Below, in pieces: positions 29,713 to 37,020 of a stretch of DNA of 64,000 bases. The stretch is from Streptomyces sp. NBC_00193 (GTDB taxonomy: Bacteria; Actinomycetota; Actinomycetes; Streptomycetales; Streptomycetaceae). The notes under the pieces are model-generated. The model was not told the origin of the DNA, ran no database searches, and saw only the letters and a list, made by a program, of their open reading frames with translations. The stretch covers positions 3,596,001 to 3,660,000 of the forward strand of contig NZ_JAPEMM010000001.1 in NCBI RefSeq assembly GCF_026342735.1, in the 5' to 3' direction. Made by a program: the position numbers and the translations under genes. How positions within the stretch are numbered: the stretch's first letter is position 1; each line of letters opens with the position of its first letter.

Positions 29713-30218
29713 CCCGTCGTCAGACGGGTCGGCTGGAGGCCGGTCAGGAGGAGGGTGAGGGCCTCGTCGAGGCTCGCACCGAGGTACCAGTCGCCGGTGT
29801 GGTCCACGCAGTAGACGCGGCCCTCGCGGTCGAGGGCGAGGTGCGAGGTTCCGTCGGCCTCGACGCCCAGCGGGCAGAGCTGCGTGGAGAGGGCGCGCCC
29901 GAGGTCCGCGAAGGTCCGGGCGAGGTGCAGGCCCGTGAGGGGGTCCATGCGGATCGAGGTGGGCGCGATCTGGCGGCCGGGGCCCGGGGCGGTGAGGGTG
30001 AGGTTCCCGAACTCCGCCCAGGCCTCGACGGCGGCCGGGAAGACGGTGTGCCGGTGCCCGGCGGGGGTGGTGTGGTCGCGCAGGGCGTCGGCCCAGTACT
30101 CGGCCTGCTTGATGTCCCAGCGGCCCGGCTCCCAGCCTGCGGTGCGCAGGGCGGAGTCCACGGCGACGGGGAAACGGGTCGCCGAGGAGCGGGCGTACGA
30201 AGCGGAAGCGGTGGTCAT
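29709..30218 (-). CDS. SUKH-3 domain protein, putative immunity protein
   Basis: A 169-residue cytoplasmic protein. The N-terminal FPVAVDSALRTAGWEPGRWD, with the AGWxPGR pattern, and the following alpha/beta layout ending in LGASLDEALTLLL match the SUKH-3 family (SMI1/KNR4-related), which are immunity proteins against polymorphic toxins. It begins 5 bp after the stop of the YwqJ-like deaminase gene, so the pair is an operon in the toxin-then-immunity order. It ends in a CTAG shared with the opposite strand's stop. The immunity role is inferred from family and partner. Confidence 0.82.
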   Translation of the reverse strand: MTTASASYARSSATRFPVAVDSALRTAGWEPGRWDIKQAEYWADALRDHTTPAGHRHTVFPAAVEAWAEFGNLTLTAPGPGRQIAPTSIRMDPLTGLHLARTFADLGRALSTQLCPLGVEADGTSHLALDREGRVYCVDHTGDWYLGASLDEALTLLLTGLQPTRLTTG

Positions 30219-30223
30219 GGCGG

Positions 30224-30889
30224 CTACTCGGGGTGGGAGAGGTCGACGGGGCGTACGCCGAAGTGGGCGAGGAGGGCCTCGCAGGAGCGGCAGGGAGGTG
30301 CGTAGCTGCCGTGGAGCGGGTCGCCGTCCTCGCGGATGCGGCGGGCGGTGATCTTGGAGTGCTTCAGCGAGCGGCGGGCCTCGCTGGGGGTGAGGGGCTT
30401 GCGCGAGGCGCGCTTGCTGCGGGCGCCCTCCACGGTGGCGAGGTGGCGGGAGAGCAGGATCGCCTCCGGACACCGGCCGGTGAAACGTTCGCGCTGGCCG
30501 CTCGTGAGGGTGTCGAGGAAATCCTGTACGAGGGCGTGCAGTACGGGCGGCTGGTCGGCCTTGCCGGCGGTGCCGGTGAGGGTTTCGCCGCGTACGGACA
30601 GGGCGGCGGCCACGGTGGGCAGGATCCCGTCCCGGCGGAAGCGCAGCGTGGGCACGGCGGGACGGCCGTCCCCGCCGCCGCCCCAGCGCAGGCGGGGATC
30701 GCCCGCACCCTGGTCGGCCGCGGTGCCGGGCTGCGCCGGGACGGCCGCCGGGCCGCCGGTTCCGGCGGGGCCGCCGGATCCGGCAGGGCCGCCGGTTCCG
30801 GCAGGGCCTGCGGGGTCCGCGGATCCCGGGGCTCCCGCGCCTCCTGAGTGGGCGTCGGCCGCTCCTGTACGTGTTGCCGTGTTCTGCAT
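30224..30889 (-). CDS. YwqJ-related deaminase domain protein
   Basis: A 221-residue protein. Residues 1-65 are low-complexity Gly/Pro/Ala (repeated PAGTGGPAGSGG). The C-terminal half fits the YwqJ family of toxin-type deaminases: GRCPEAILLSRHL with C140 and E142, and SYAPPCRSCEALLAHFGV with C200 and C203 as zinc ligands. Such domains deaminate nucleic acid bases or nucleotides in polymorphic toxins. No signal peptide, WXG or RHS segment is present, so the domain stands alone here behind a flexible tail. It is followed 5 bp later by the SUKH-3 gene. Target and toxicity are untested inference. Confidence 0.82.
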   Translation of the reverse strand: MQNTATRTGAADAHSGGAGAPGSADPAGPAGTGGPAGSGGPAGTGGPAAVPAQPGTAADQGAGDPRLRWGGGGDGRPAVPTLRFRRDGILPTVAAALSVRGETLTGTAGKADQPPVLHALVQDFLDTLTSGQRERFTGRCPEAILLSRHLATVEGARSKRASRKPLTPSEARRSLKHSKITARRIREDGDPLHGSYAPPCRSCEALLAHFGVRPVDLSHPE

Positions 30890-31119
30890 GGTTGCGCTTT
30901 CCCTCCCGTGGCCGCGGTGCTGACCGCTGTCGCGCACGCCCCCGTGCTGTGGGGACAGCCTGTCAAATGTCTCCTCGCCTGTGGAAGCGGGGTCGAATAT
31001 TCGTATCAATTCGGATCTTCCCGGCCGTCCCGCGGGGTCCCCGCACACGTGCGGGTGACGTCCTCGCCGGAGCACATAGGCTGTGGTGAACCAGCCAGAT
31101 CCAGCAGGGGGCTACCGCC
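30890..31119. promoter_or_regulatory. Divergent promoter region of the toxin-type cluster
   Basis: The 230 bp between the two divergent SUKH-associated genes contain an AT-rich core with the 10-bp palindrome CGAATATTCG at 30994-31003, followed by a further ATTCG, which looks like an operator. For the rightward gene, GTGACG (31055-31060) and TAGGCT (31077-31082) are spaced 16 bp and form a plausible promoter. Confidence 0.5.
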
Positions 31120-32181
31120 ATGACGACAGGTCGGCTCGGGCATCAGGCCGCGCCACCCAACGCCGCTTACTCGGGGCAGGTCGTGCATTTCCCGGACCCC
31201 GTCCGGGCCGCGCGCCATCCCCACGGAGTCCGCATCGACGCGAACGGACATCCCGACCTCGCGCCGTACGCGCGCGCGGCCGTCGAGATCGCCGAACCGC
31301 CGGAGGGCTTCGGCGTGGACGAGCTGCGCCTGACCGACTGCGTGTCCGCGAACGCGGCCATGCGGGCGACGGGCCACGAACTGTGGGACACGGTCGGCCC
31401 GGTGTCGACCCCGCATGGATGGACCTGGCACCACGTGTCCGGCACGCGCCGGATGGAGCTGGTCCCCGTCGAGGTGAAGTGCCTGCTGAGGCACCACGCC
31501 GGTCTGGCGACGGCGGCGGTGGACCACGGCAAGCGCGGGACGCGGCCGTTGCAGGAAGTGCGCCCGGTGCACCTGGGACTGCCCAAGACGGTGGTCTCGG
31601 TGTCCGAGCAGCAGGTCCAGGGCGTCGAGGAGGACCTCGGCTACCGGCTCCCGGAGGCGTACCGCTCCTTCCTGAAGGCGGCGGGCGGCTGCGCGCCGGT
31701 GGGCACGGGGCTCGACGTGGAGCTGGGACTGCTGGTGGACCAGCCGTTCTTCACGGTGCGCGAGGAGGCGGCGGTCAACGACCTCGTCTACGTCAACAAG
31801 TGCCTGCGGGACCACCTGACGAAGGACTACCTGTGCGTGGCCTTCGCCCAGGGCGGGCTCCTCGCGGTGAAGGTGCGCGGGGAAGCCGTCGGCTCGGTCT
31901 GGTTCTCGCCATACGACGATGCGCGCGACCAGGACGGCTGGTCGGTGCAGGAACGCGTGGAGCGGTTGCTGCTGCCGTGCGGTACGGATTTCGACGCCTT
32001 CCTGGAACGCCTGGCGGGCAATCCGCCGGAACTGGAAACGGTGGCCGGTCTGATGGTGGACGGCGGATTCGCGCGCTCGGTTCCCGTGACGGGGCAGGGC
32101 TCGGGTCCGGGTTCGAGTGCGGGTTCGGCGGAGCGTTCGGTTCCGGGTGCCGGGTCGGCAACGGCACCGGTGGAGGGGTGA
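31120..32181 (+). CDS. WHH-type HNH nuclease domain fused to a SUKH-1 domain
   Basis: A 353-residue two-domain protein. Residues about 20-135 match the WHH branch of the HNH/Endo VII nucleases: GVRIDANGHPDLAPYA, DELRLTDCVSANAA, TPHGWTWHHVSG (W103 H104 H105), RRMELVPVEV and LLRHHAG. Residues about 160-300 match SUKH-1 (SMI1/KNR4): YRLPEAYRSFLKAAGG through FDAFLERL. The tail is Ser/Gly-rich. In polymorphic toxin systems the WHH domain is the toxin tip and SUKH-1 the separate immunity protein; here both are in one chain. No secretion signal. The following gene starts 7 bp after it. Confidence 0.85.
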   Translation: MTTGRLGHQAAPPNAAYSGQVVHFPDPVRAARHPHGVRIDANGHPDLAPYARAAVEIAEPPEGFGVDELRLTDCVSANAAMRATGHELWDTVGPVSTPHGWTWHHVSGTRRMELVPVEVKCLLRHHAGLATAAVDHGKRGTRPLQEVRPVHLGLPKTVVSVSEQQVQGVEEDLGYRLPEAYRSFLKAAGGCAPVGTGLDVELGLLVDQPFFTVREEAAVNDLVYVNKCLRDHLTKDYLCVAFAQGGLLAVKVRGEAVGSVWFSPYDDARDQDGWSVQERVERLLLPCGTDFDAFLERLAGNPPELETVAGLMVDGGFARSVPVTGQGSGPGSSAGSAERSVPGAGSATAPVEG

Positions 32182-32188
32182 CGGCGCG

Positions 32189-34750
32189 ATGGTGACGTTT
32201 GCGCAGGCGCAGGAGCGCGCCGAGGAATGGATCAACGGGGACGTGCCCGCGTACCAGCACCGCGAGGTGCGCGTACGGGAGTTCGGACTCGGTTTCGTGG
32301 TGTGGGCGGAGGACCGCCCCGCGGGCCCGGTGTCCGGGGGCGGCCGGCAGCGGCTCGTCATCGCACGGGACAGCGGGGAGGTGACGCTCTGGCCCGGCCT
32401 GCCGGTGGGTGAGGTGATCCGCCGCTACGAGGAGGAGTACGGGGCGTCGGCAGCCCAGGCCGAGGCTTCGGTGCCGGTGCCGCGCATCGACTCGGAACAG
32501 ACCTCGTTCATGCTGAGTCCGCCCGAGTGGCTCCAGGAGGCGGCGGACCGGGCGGGGATCCCGGCGGCTCCGGCTGCTTCCGCGACCCCGGTGGCTCCGG
32601 CGGCCCCTTCGGCGCCGGTCGGGCAGGCGGCTCCGACCGCTTCCGGGGCGGGCTCTGCGGAGCCGGGTCCGGAGCCCGTGCCGCTGCGGCGCGGGGGAGA
32701 GGTCCCCTACGAGCCGACCGCCAACGACGGGGTGCCCGCCGCGGTCCCGACCGGGGCCACGCCCTGGGCCGGGACCGACGTGAACCCCGGTGCGGACTCC
32801 GTGTCCGTACCGCTGCCGGCGACGGTGTTCGCGCCGCCGCTGTCCGGGTCGGACCTGGACGACGCCCCGGCGCCGTCGGGGCCGGGCCCGGAGGCGCGCA
32901 CGACCCTGATGCCCAGGGGCAGTGAACTGCCGAAGACCGCCGTCGTGCCCGCGCTGGACCCGGAGTCGGGGTCGGGGCGGGGCCAGGCGTCCGGTCAGGG
33001 TCCGTCGTCCGGTCAGGGCCCGTCGTCCGGGTCCGGTTCCGGTTCGGTGTCCGGCGGGGACATCGCCGACGCGCCGACGAGCAAGGCCCGGGTCAACCGG
33101 CCCGGGGCCCCCGCGCCCGTGACCCCGCCGGGTCCGCCCGGTACGCCGGGCGGCGGCGCGGAGTCGCCTTCGTACGCCGCCACGATGCTGGCCGCCCCGG
33201 GCGGACCGCAGCAGCCGGGTCCGCCCGGCCCGCCCGGAGCTCCGGGTGCGCCCGGTGTGCCCGGCGGCGGGCTGGACCATGCCGCGACGATGCTGGCGGG
33301 TCCGGCCGTGACCGGGCAGCCCGCGCCTCCCGGTCCGCCGGGGGTTCCCGGGGCTTCGGGCGGGCGCGGAGACGCGTACGCCGCCACGATGCTGGCCGGT
33401 CCCGGTGGGCCGCAGCAGCCGGGTCCGCCCGGTCCTCCCGGTGTCCCGGGTGCCGGGCAGCCGCCCGCGCCGCCCGGTCCCCCCGGTGTGCCCGGCGGCG
33501 GGCTGGACCATGCCGCGACGATGCTGGCGGGTCCGGCCGTGACGGGACAGCCCGCGCCTCCCGGTCCGCCGGGGGTTCCCGGGGCTTCGGGCGGGCGCGG
33601 AGACGCGTACGCCGCCACGATGCTGGCCGGTCCCGGCGGGCCGCAGCAGCCGGGTCCGCCCGGTCGTCCCGGTGTTCCGGGCGGCGGGCAGCCGCCCGCG
33701 CCTCCCGGTCCCGCGCCGCAGTCACCCGTACACGCGCCGCAGGCACCCGCGCCGCAGGCCTCCGCCCCCGGGGTCCCCACGGTCGGCCCCGGCTACCAGG
33801 CCGTGCTGCGCTACCGCGCGCCCGACGGCTCCGAGCAGCAGCTCATCCGCCGTTCCGCGCCCGGCACCCCGCACCCGGAGTGGCAGATCCTGTACGAGCT
33901 GCGGGCGATGAACGTGCCTCCGCAGCAGGTGCTGGAGCTGCACACCGAGCTGGCCTCGTGCGAGCTGCCCGGCGGCTACTGCGCGCGGATGATCCGCGAG
34001 ACCTGGCCGCAGGTCCGCATCACCAGCGTGGCCCCGTACGGGACGGACCACGCGGGCCGGCAGCAGGGCATGCGGCACCTGCTGACCCACCAGGGCGAAC
34101 TGCACCAGGTGGCGGACGGACCGGCGCGCCCCGCGCCGGTGCGCGCACCGCTGCCGCAGGTGCCCTTGCAGCCGGCGATCCCGCTGGACGCGATCGCGCA
34201 GGAGCTGGCGGGGGCGTTCGGGCCGCAGGGGGTGTTCCGCTTCGAGCAGCGCGCCGTGTCCCGGCAGGGCGTGCCGGAGATCGTGGCGCAGACGCTGATG
34301 TGGTCCGGACTGCCGGTCGATTTCGGGCCGTTCTTCTGGGCCCAGGCCGTACCGGGTGCCCCGCTGCCGACGCTGGCCGAACTGGCGGCGCAGCGGCAGG
34401 TGCAGCCCGCCTCGGACGCGGGCTCGTACCTGGTGGTGGGCAGCGACTTCGGCAAGGCGCTGTGCGTGCAGTACGGAACCGCGCACATCGTGGCGGTCCC
34501 GGTGGAGAGCGGTCCGGGCGGGGCGCCGGTGCCCCCGCAGTTCGTGAACTCCTCGCTGCCGCAGTTCGTACGGTCCCTGGCGATGCTGGGTCACATGTGG
34601 CGGCTGCGCCAGCATCTGACGCCGGAGCAGGCGGGCCGCTGGACCGTCGACTTCCAGGCGAACCTGGCAGGGCTGGACAGTGCCGCGCTCGCGTCGCCGG
34701 AGAACTGGTGGTCGGTGCTGCTGGAGCAGATGTGGGACGGGCTCCTCTGA
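32189..34750 (+). CDS. YrhB/Imm35-like, collagen-like, deaminase-like and SUKH-4-like multidomain protein
   Basis: An 853-residue protein. Residues 1-85 (QAQERAEEWINGDVP, VVWAEDRP, LPVGEVIRRYEEEYG) resemble YrhB/Imm35. Residues about 130-530 are low-complexity, with collagen-like GPPGPPGxPG runs and at least five copies of ATMLA after DHA or AYA. Residues about 535-625 look like a deaminase fold: WQILYELRAM, H585-T-E587, C591 and C598 in SCELPGGYCARMI. Residues about 660-853 resemble SUKH-4: FGPFFWAQAV, VVGSDFGKALCVQYG, and the ending SVLLEQMWDGLL. It would be cytoplasmic. The gene starts 7 bp after the WHH-SUKH-1 gene. Domain calls are by eye. Confidence 0.75.
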   Translation: MVTFAQAQERAEEWINGDVPAYQHREVRVREFGLGFVVWAEDRPAGPVSGGGRQRLVIARDSGEVTLWPGLPVGEVIRRYEEEYGASAAQAEASVPVPRIDSEQTSFMLSPPEWLQEAADRAGIPAAPAASATPVAPAAPSAPVGQAAPTASGAGSAEPGPEPVPLRRGGEVPYEPTANDGVPAAVPTGATPWAGTDVNPGADSVSVPLPATVFAPPLSGSDLDDAPAPSGPGPEARTTLMPRGSELPKTAVVPALDPESGSGRGQASGQGPSSGQGPSSGSGSGSVSGGDIADAPTSKARVNRPGAPAPVTPPGPPGTPGGGAESPSYAATMLAAPGGPQQPGPPGPPGAPGAPGVPGGGLDHAATMLAGPAVTGQPAPPGPPGVPGASGGRGDAYAATMLAGPGGPQQPGPPGPPGVPGAGQPPAPPGPPGVPGGGLDHAATMLAGPAVTGQPAPPGPPGVPGASGGRGDAYAATMLAGPGGPQQPGPPGRPGVPGGGQPPAPPGPAPQSPVHAPQAPAPQASAPGVPTVGPGYQAVLRYRAPDGSEQQLIRRSAPGTPHPEWQILYELRAMNVPPQQVLELHTELASCELPGGYCARMIRETWPQVRITSVAPYGTDHAGRQQGMRHLLTHQGELHQVADGPARPAPVRAPLPQVPLQPAIPLDAIAQELAGAFGPQGVFRFEQRAVSRQGVPEIVAQTLMWSGLPVDFGPFFWAQAVPGAPLPTLAELAAQRQVQPASDAGSYLVVGSDFGKALCVQYGTAHIVAVPVESGPGGAPVPPQFVNSSLPQFVRSLAMLGHMWRLRQHLTPEQAGRWTVDFQANLAGLDSAALASPENWWSVLLEQMWDGLL
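33254..33673 (+). repeat. 231-bp tandem repeat encoding collagen-like/ATMLA units
   Basis: The segment starting at 33254 recurs almost unchanged at 33485, a period of 231 bp or 77 codons, for about 1.8 copies. Each unit encodes GGGLDHAATMLAGP, a Pro/Gly-rich spacer and DAYAATMLAGPGG. The near identity at silent sites indicates recent duplication or gene conversion. Confidence 0.85.
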
Positions 34751-34793
34751 CCGGTTCCTGCTGATCTCGCGCGGATCCTCCGCCGATCCGGAT

Positions 34794-34832
34794 GGCCGGG
34801 TCGAGACCCTCGAACAGGGTCTCGGCCCGGCC
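34794..34832. terminator. Hairpin terminator
   Basis: A 17-bp stem (34794-34810 with 34816-34832) with one mismatch that becomes a G-U pair in RNA, and a CGAAC loop. It closes the toxin-type cluster. Confidence 0.8.
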
Positions 34833-34898
34833 ATTCGGGCTTCTGTGAGCAAATGACGCATCCTTGGCAGGAACCCCCGCGAGAGAGGCGCTTCCAGG

Positions 34899-35771
34899 AT
34901 GAGTGCACCCTTTACCACCGTGCGCGTCCGTGGCTACCGGGCGGAAGAGGTGGACCGGTACCTCGCCCGGCTGTCGGGGAGCCGGGACGAGGCCTGGGAG
35001 CGGGTGGCCCGGCTGACCGTGCTGGCCAAGCAGATGGAGGCGGAGGCGGAGCGGCTGCGCGTGGAGGTCTCCGGACTGGCCCCGCAGACGTACGAGGAGC
35101 TCGGCGAGCGCGCCCGCCGGATCCTGCTGCTGGCCGAGGAGGAGTCCGAGACCCTACGGGGCGACGCGCGGGCGGACGCGCTGGCGGCGGCGGCCGCCGC
35201 CGAGGCGCACGCCGACCGGGTGGCGGAGCTGGCGCGCGGCGACGCGGAGGCGGTGCGCGAGCAGACCGAGGTCAGGGCCCGGCAGGCACTGCTGCGGGCG
35301 GGCCGCGAGGCGGACGACGTGCGGACCGAGGCGCGGGACGACGCGGCGGCCTGGCGGGCGGAGGCGCAGGCGGTGCTGGCGGACACGGCCCGCAGGGCGG
35401 ACGCCCTGCTCGCGGAGCGCGAGCAGGAACACGCGGAGCGCCGGGACGCGGCGGAGCGGGAGCTGGCGGCGCGGGAGGCGGAACTGGCGTCCCGGCACGC
35501 GGAGCTGGAGCGGTACGCGGAGTCCCGGCTGGCGGAGGCGAAGCGGGCGTTCGCGCAGGCCCAGGAGACCGCCCGGCACGGCCAGGAGGACGCGGAGGCG
35601 AAGGCGGCGGAGCTGATCGCGGAGGCGCGGGTGCGGGAGGAGCGGGTCGGGCGGGAGACGGAGCGGATCCTTCGGGAGCACGGGGAGTCCCAGGACGAGA
35701 TGCGGGCCCACATGAACCACGTCCGCTCCAGCCTGGCCGCCCTGACGGGCCGCGCCCCGGCCGAGGGCTGA
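34899..35771 (+). CDS. DivIVA-like coiled-coil protein
   Basis: A 290-residue protein with a DivIVA-type N-terminus (FTTVRVRGYRAEEVDRYLARL) followed by a nearly continuous Ala/Glu/Arg coiled coil to about residue 280. Streptomyces have several such cytoskeleton-like proteins (DivIVA, Scy, FilP family); in older annotations some are called cellulose-binding. No membrane segment. GAGAGAGGCG precedes the ATG. The role is probably structural, in polar growth or in organising other proteins. Confidence 0.8.
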   Translation: MSAPFTTVRVRGYRAEEVDRYLARLSGSRDEAWERVARLTVLAKQMEAEAERLRVEVSGLAPQTYEELGERARRILLLAEEESETLRGDARADALAAAAAAEAHADRVAELARGDAEAVREQTEVRARQALLRAGREADDVRTEARDDAAAWRAEAQAVLADTARRADALLAEREQEHAERRDAAERELAAREAELASRHAELERYAESRLAEAKRAFAQAQETARHGQEDAEAKAAELIAEARVREERVGRETERILREHGESQDEMRAHMNHVRSSLAALTGRAPAEG

Positions 35772-35799
35772 CCCGGCCGGATCCGCGCGCCGCCGCTGC

Positions 35800-36017
35800 C
35801 GGGGACCAGTCCCCGGACCCCTGCTCCTCAAACGCAGGAGGGGCTGGATCTGGCCGGCGTAGGCCAGTACGTGCGCCCAGGTGGACTGCGAGGCCGGCCA
35901 CATCCAGCCGTCCGGCGTTTGAGGACCGGGGTCCGGGGCGGAGCCCCAGGAGGGGTCCGGGCGCAGCCCGGGGAACGGGCGAAGGGCGGGTGGGGGAACT
36001 CCGCCCCGCGCAGCGGA
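35800..36017. repeat. Dispersed inverted-repeat element, copy 2
   Basis: A second copy of the element at 5201-5515. The inner stem (CCCCGGACCCCTGCTCCTCA at 35811 onward, against TGAGGACCGGGGTCCGGGG ending near 35939) and the right-hand segment with GGGGAACGGGCGAAGGGCGG are conserved. The left outer arm present in copy 1 is absent here. It lies between two convergent genes. Confidence 0.85.
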
Positions 36018-36021
36018 CCCG

Positions 36022-36891
36022 TCAGGACGGGTGCTCGGACAGCGGGGCGGACGGCTGCTCGGGCAGCGCGGGGGACGGCTGGTCGGACGACGGGGCGTAC
36101 GGCGCCGGGTCGCTGCGGAGGCCGTGGGAGGTGACCACCACCGTGAAGGCGGGCGGCGCCGTCGCGGGGAGGGCCGCGGTCAGGGCTCCGGACGGGGTGA
36201 CGGTCGTCGGGAGGGCGCTGCCGTCCACCTCGACCCGCGGGTTGTCCCCGAAGCCGCCGCCCTCGACCGTCAGGAGACCGTCCGTCAGGGACACCCTCGT
36301 GATCACGGGATTCCCCCGCACCGCCACCTTGTTCAGGAGGTACGCCCCGGCCGGCGCCCCGGTCAGCGCCCACATCTCCGCCGGCAGCTTCGGCAGCCCG
36401 CCGCCCACGTCCGTCAGGAAGAACGCCACCACGTACAGCATCGTGACCGCGCTCAGGGCGACGTACTGCAGGTCGACGAGGTCGGTCCGCCCGCCGTCGT
36501 TCGCGATCAGGTCGTGCACCGGGCGCCGCTCCGTGCCCTTCGGCGCCGGTTTGGCCATGGAGCCCCGCTCCACCCGCATGCCGACCACCGCCTTCGCCGC
36601 GATGAGGGCGGCGTACGGGCCTCCGAGCAGCGGGAGGTAGACGGTCGTCAGGGAGGACAGGGGTCCCTCGGGGCCCTGGAACCAGTCGACGCCGCCGCCC
36701 GCGGTGAGTCCGTAGCCGAGGGTCGCCAGGAGCAGCCAGACCAGGATCACCGTCCAGGCCAGGGCGAGCGTGGTCGAGGTGGAGAGGCGCCCGTCGCGGC
36801 CGGTGACGAAGCCGGGGTGGCGGAGCAGGCGCAGGACGATCGGGCCCGCCAGGGCGGCGAGTAAGGCGAGTGCGAAGAGCGCGGACGTCAT
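36022..36891 (-). CDS. Membrane protein with C-terminal IPT-like domain
   Basis: A 289-residue membrane protein with hydrophobic segments near residues 3-22, 42-62, 80-102 and 145-163, then a soluble part (about 190-260) whose pattern NPVITRVSLTDGLLTVEGGG resembles an IPT/TIG Ig-like strand, and a Ser/Pro tail with repeated SDQPSPALPEQPSAP-like units. I do not recognise a named family; similar small membrane proteins are found near peptidoglycan or secretion genes but nothing here links it to one. Its stop abuts the repeat element. Confidence 0.7.
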   Translation of the reverse strand: MTSALFALALLAALAGPIVLRLLRHPGFVTGRDGRLSTSTTLALAWTVILVWLLLATLGYGLTAGGGVDWFQGPEGPLSSLTTVYLPLLGGPYAALIAAKAVVGMRVERGSMAKPAPKGTERRPVHDLIANDGGRTDLVDLQYVALSAVTMLYVVAFFLTDVGGGLPKLPAEMWALTGAPAGAYLLNKVAVRGNPVITRVSLTDGLLTVEGGGFGDNPRVEVDGSALPTTVTPSGALTAALPATAPPAFTVVVTSHGLRSDPAPYAPSSDQPSPALPEQPSAPLSEHPS

Positions 36892-37020
36892 GTGTGGTCC
36901 CCCCGGAAGTGCGGCGTCTCCGCAGAGGGTTACCGACTCAGCCCGAGCATGACAAGTTCCCGGCCCCTCCGCGGCATCGACTTCGCGCCATCCCGGCCGG
37001 GCCCGCCCGCACCGCCGCCC

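Noticed and set aside
33254..33673. Possible CRISPR-like or minisatellite array
   Set aside because: Repeat units are 231 bp and coding in frame, with no short spacers. It is an in-frame protein repeat.
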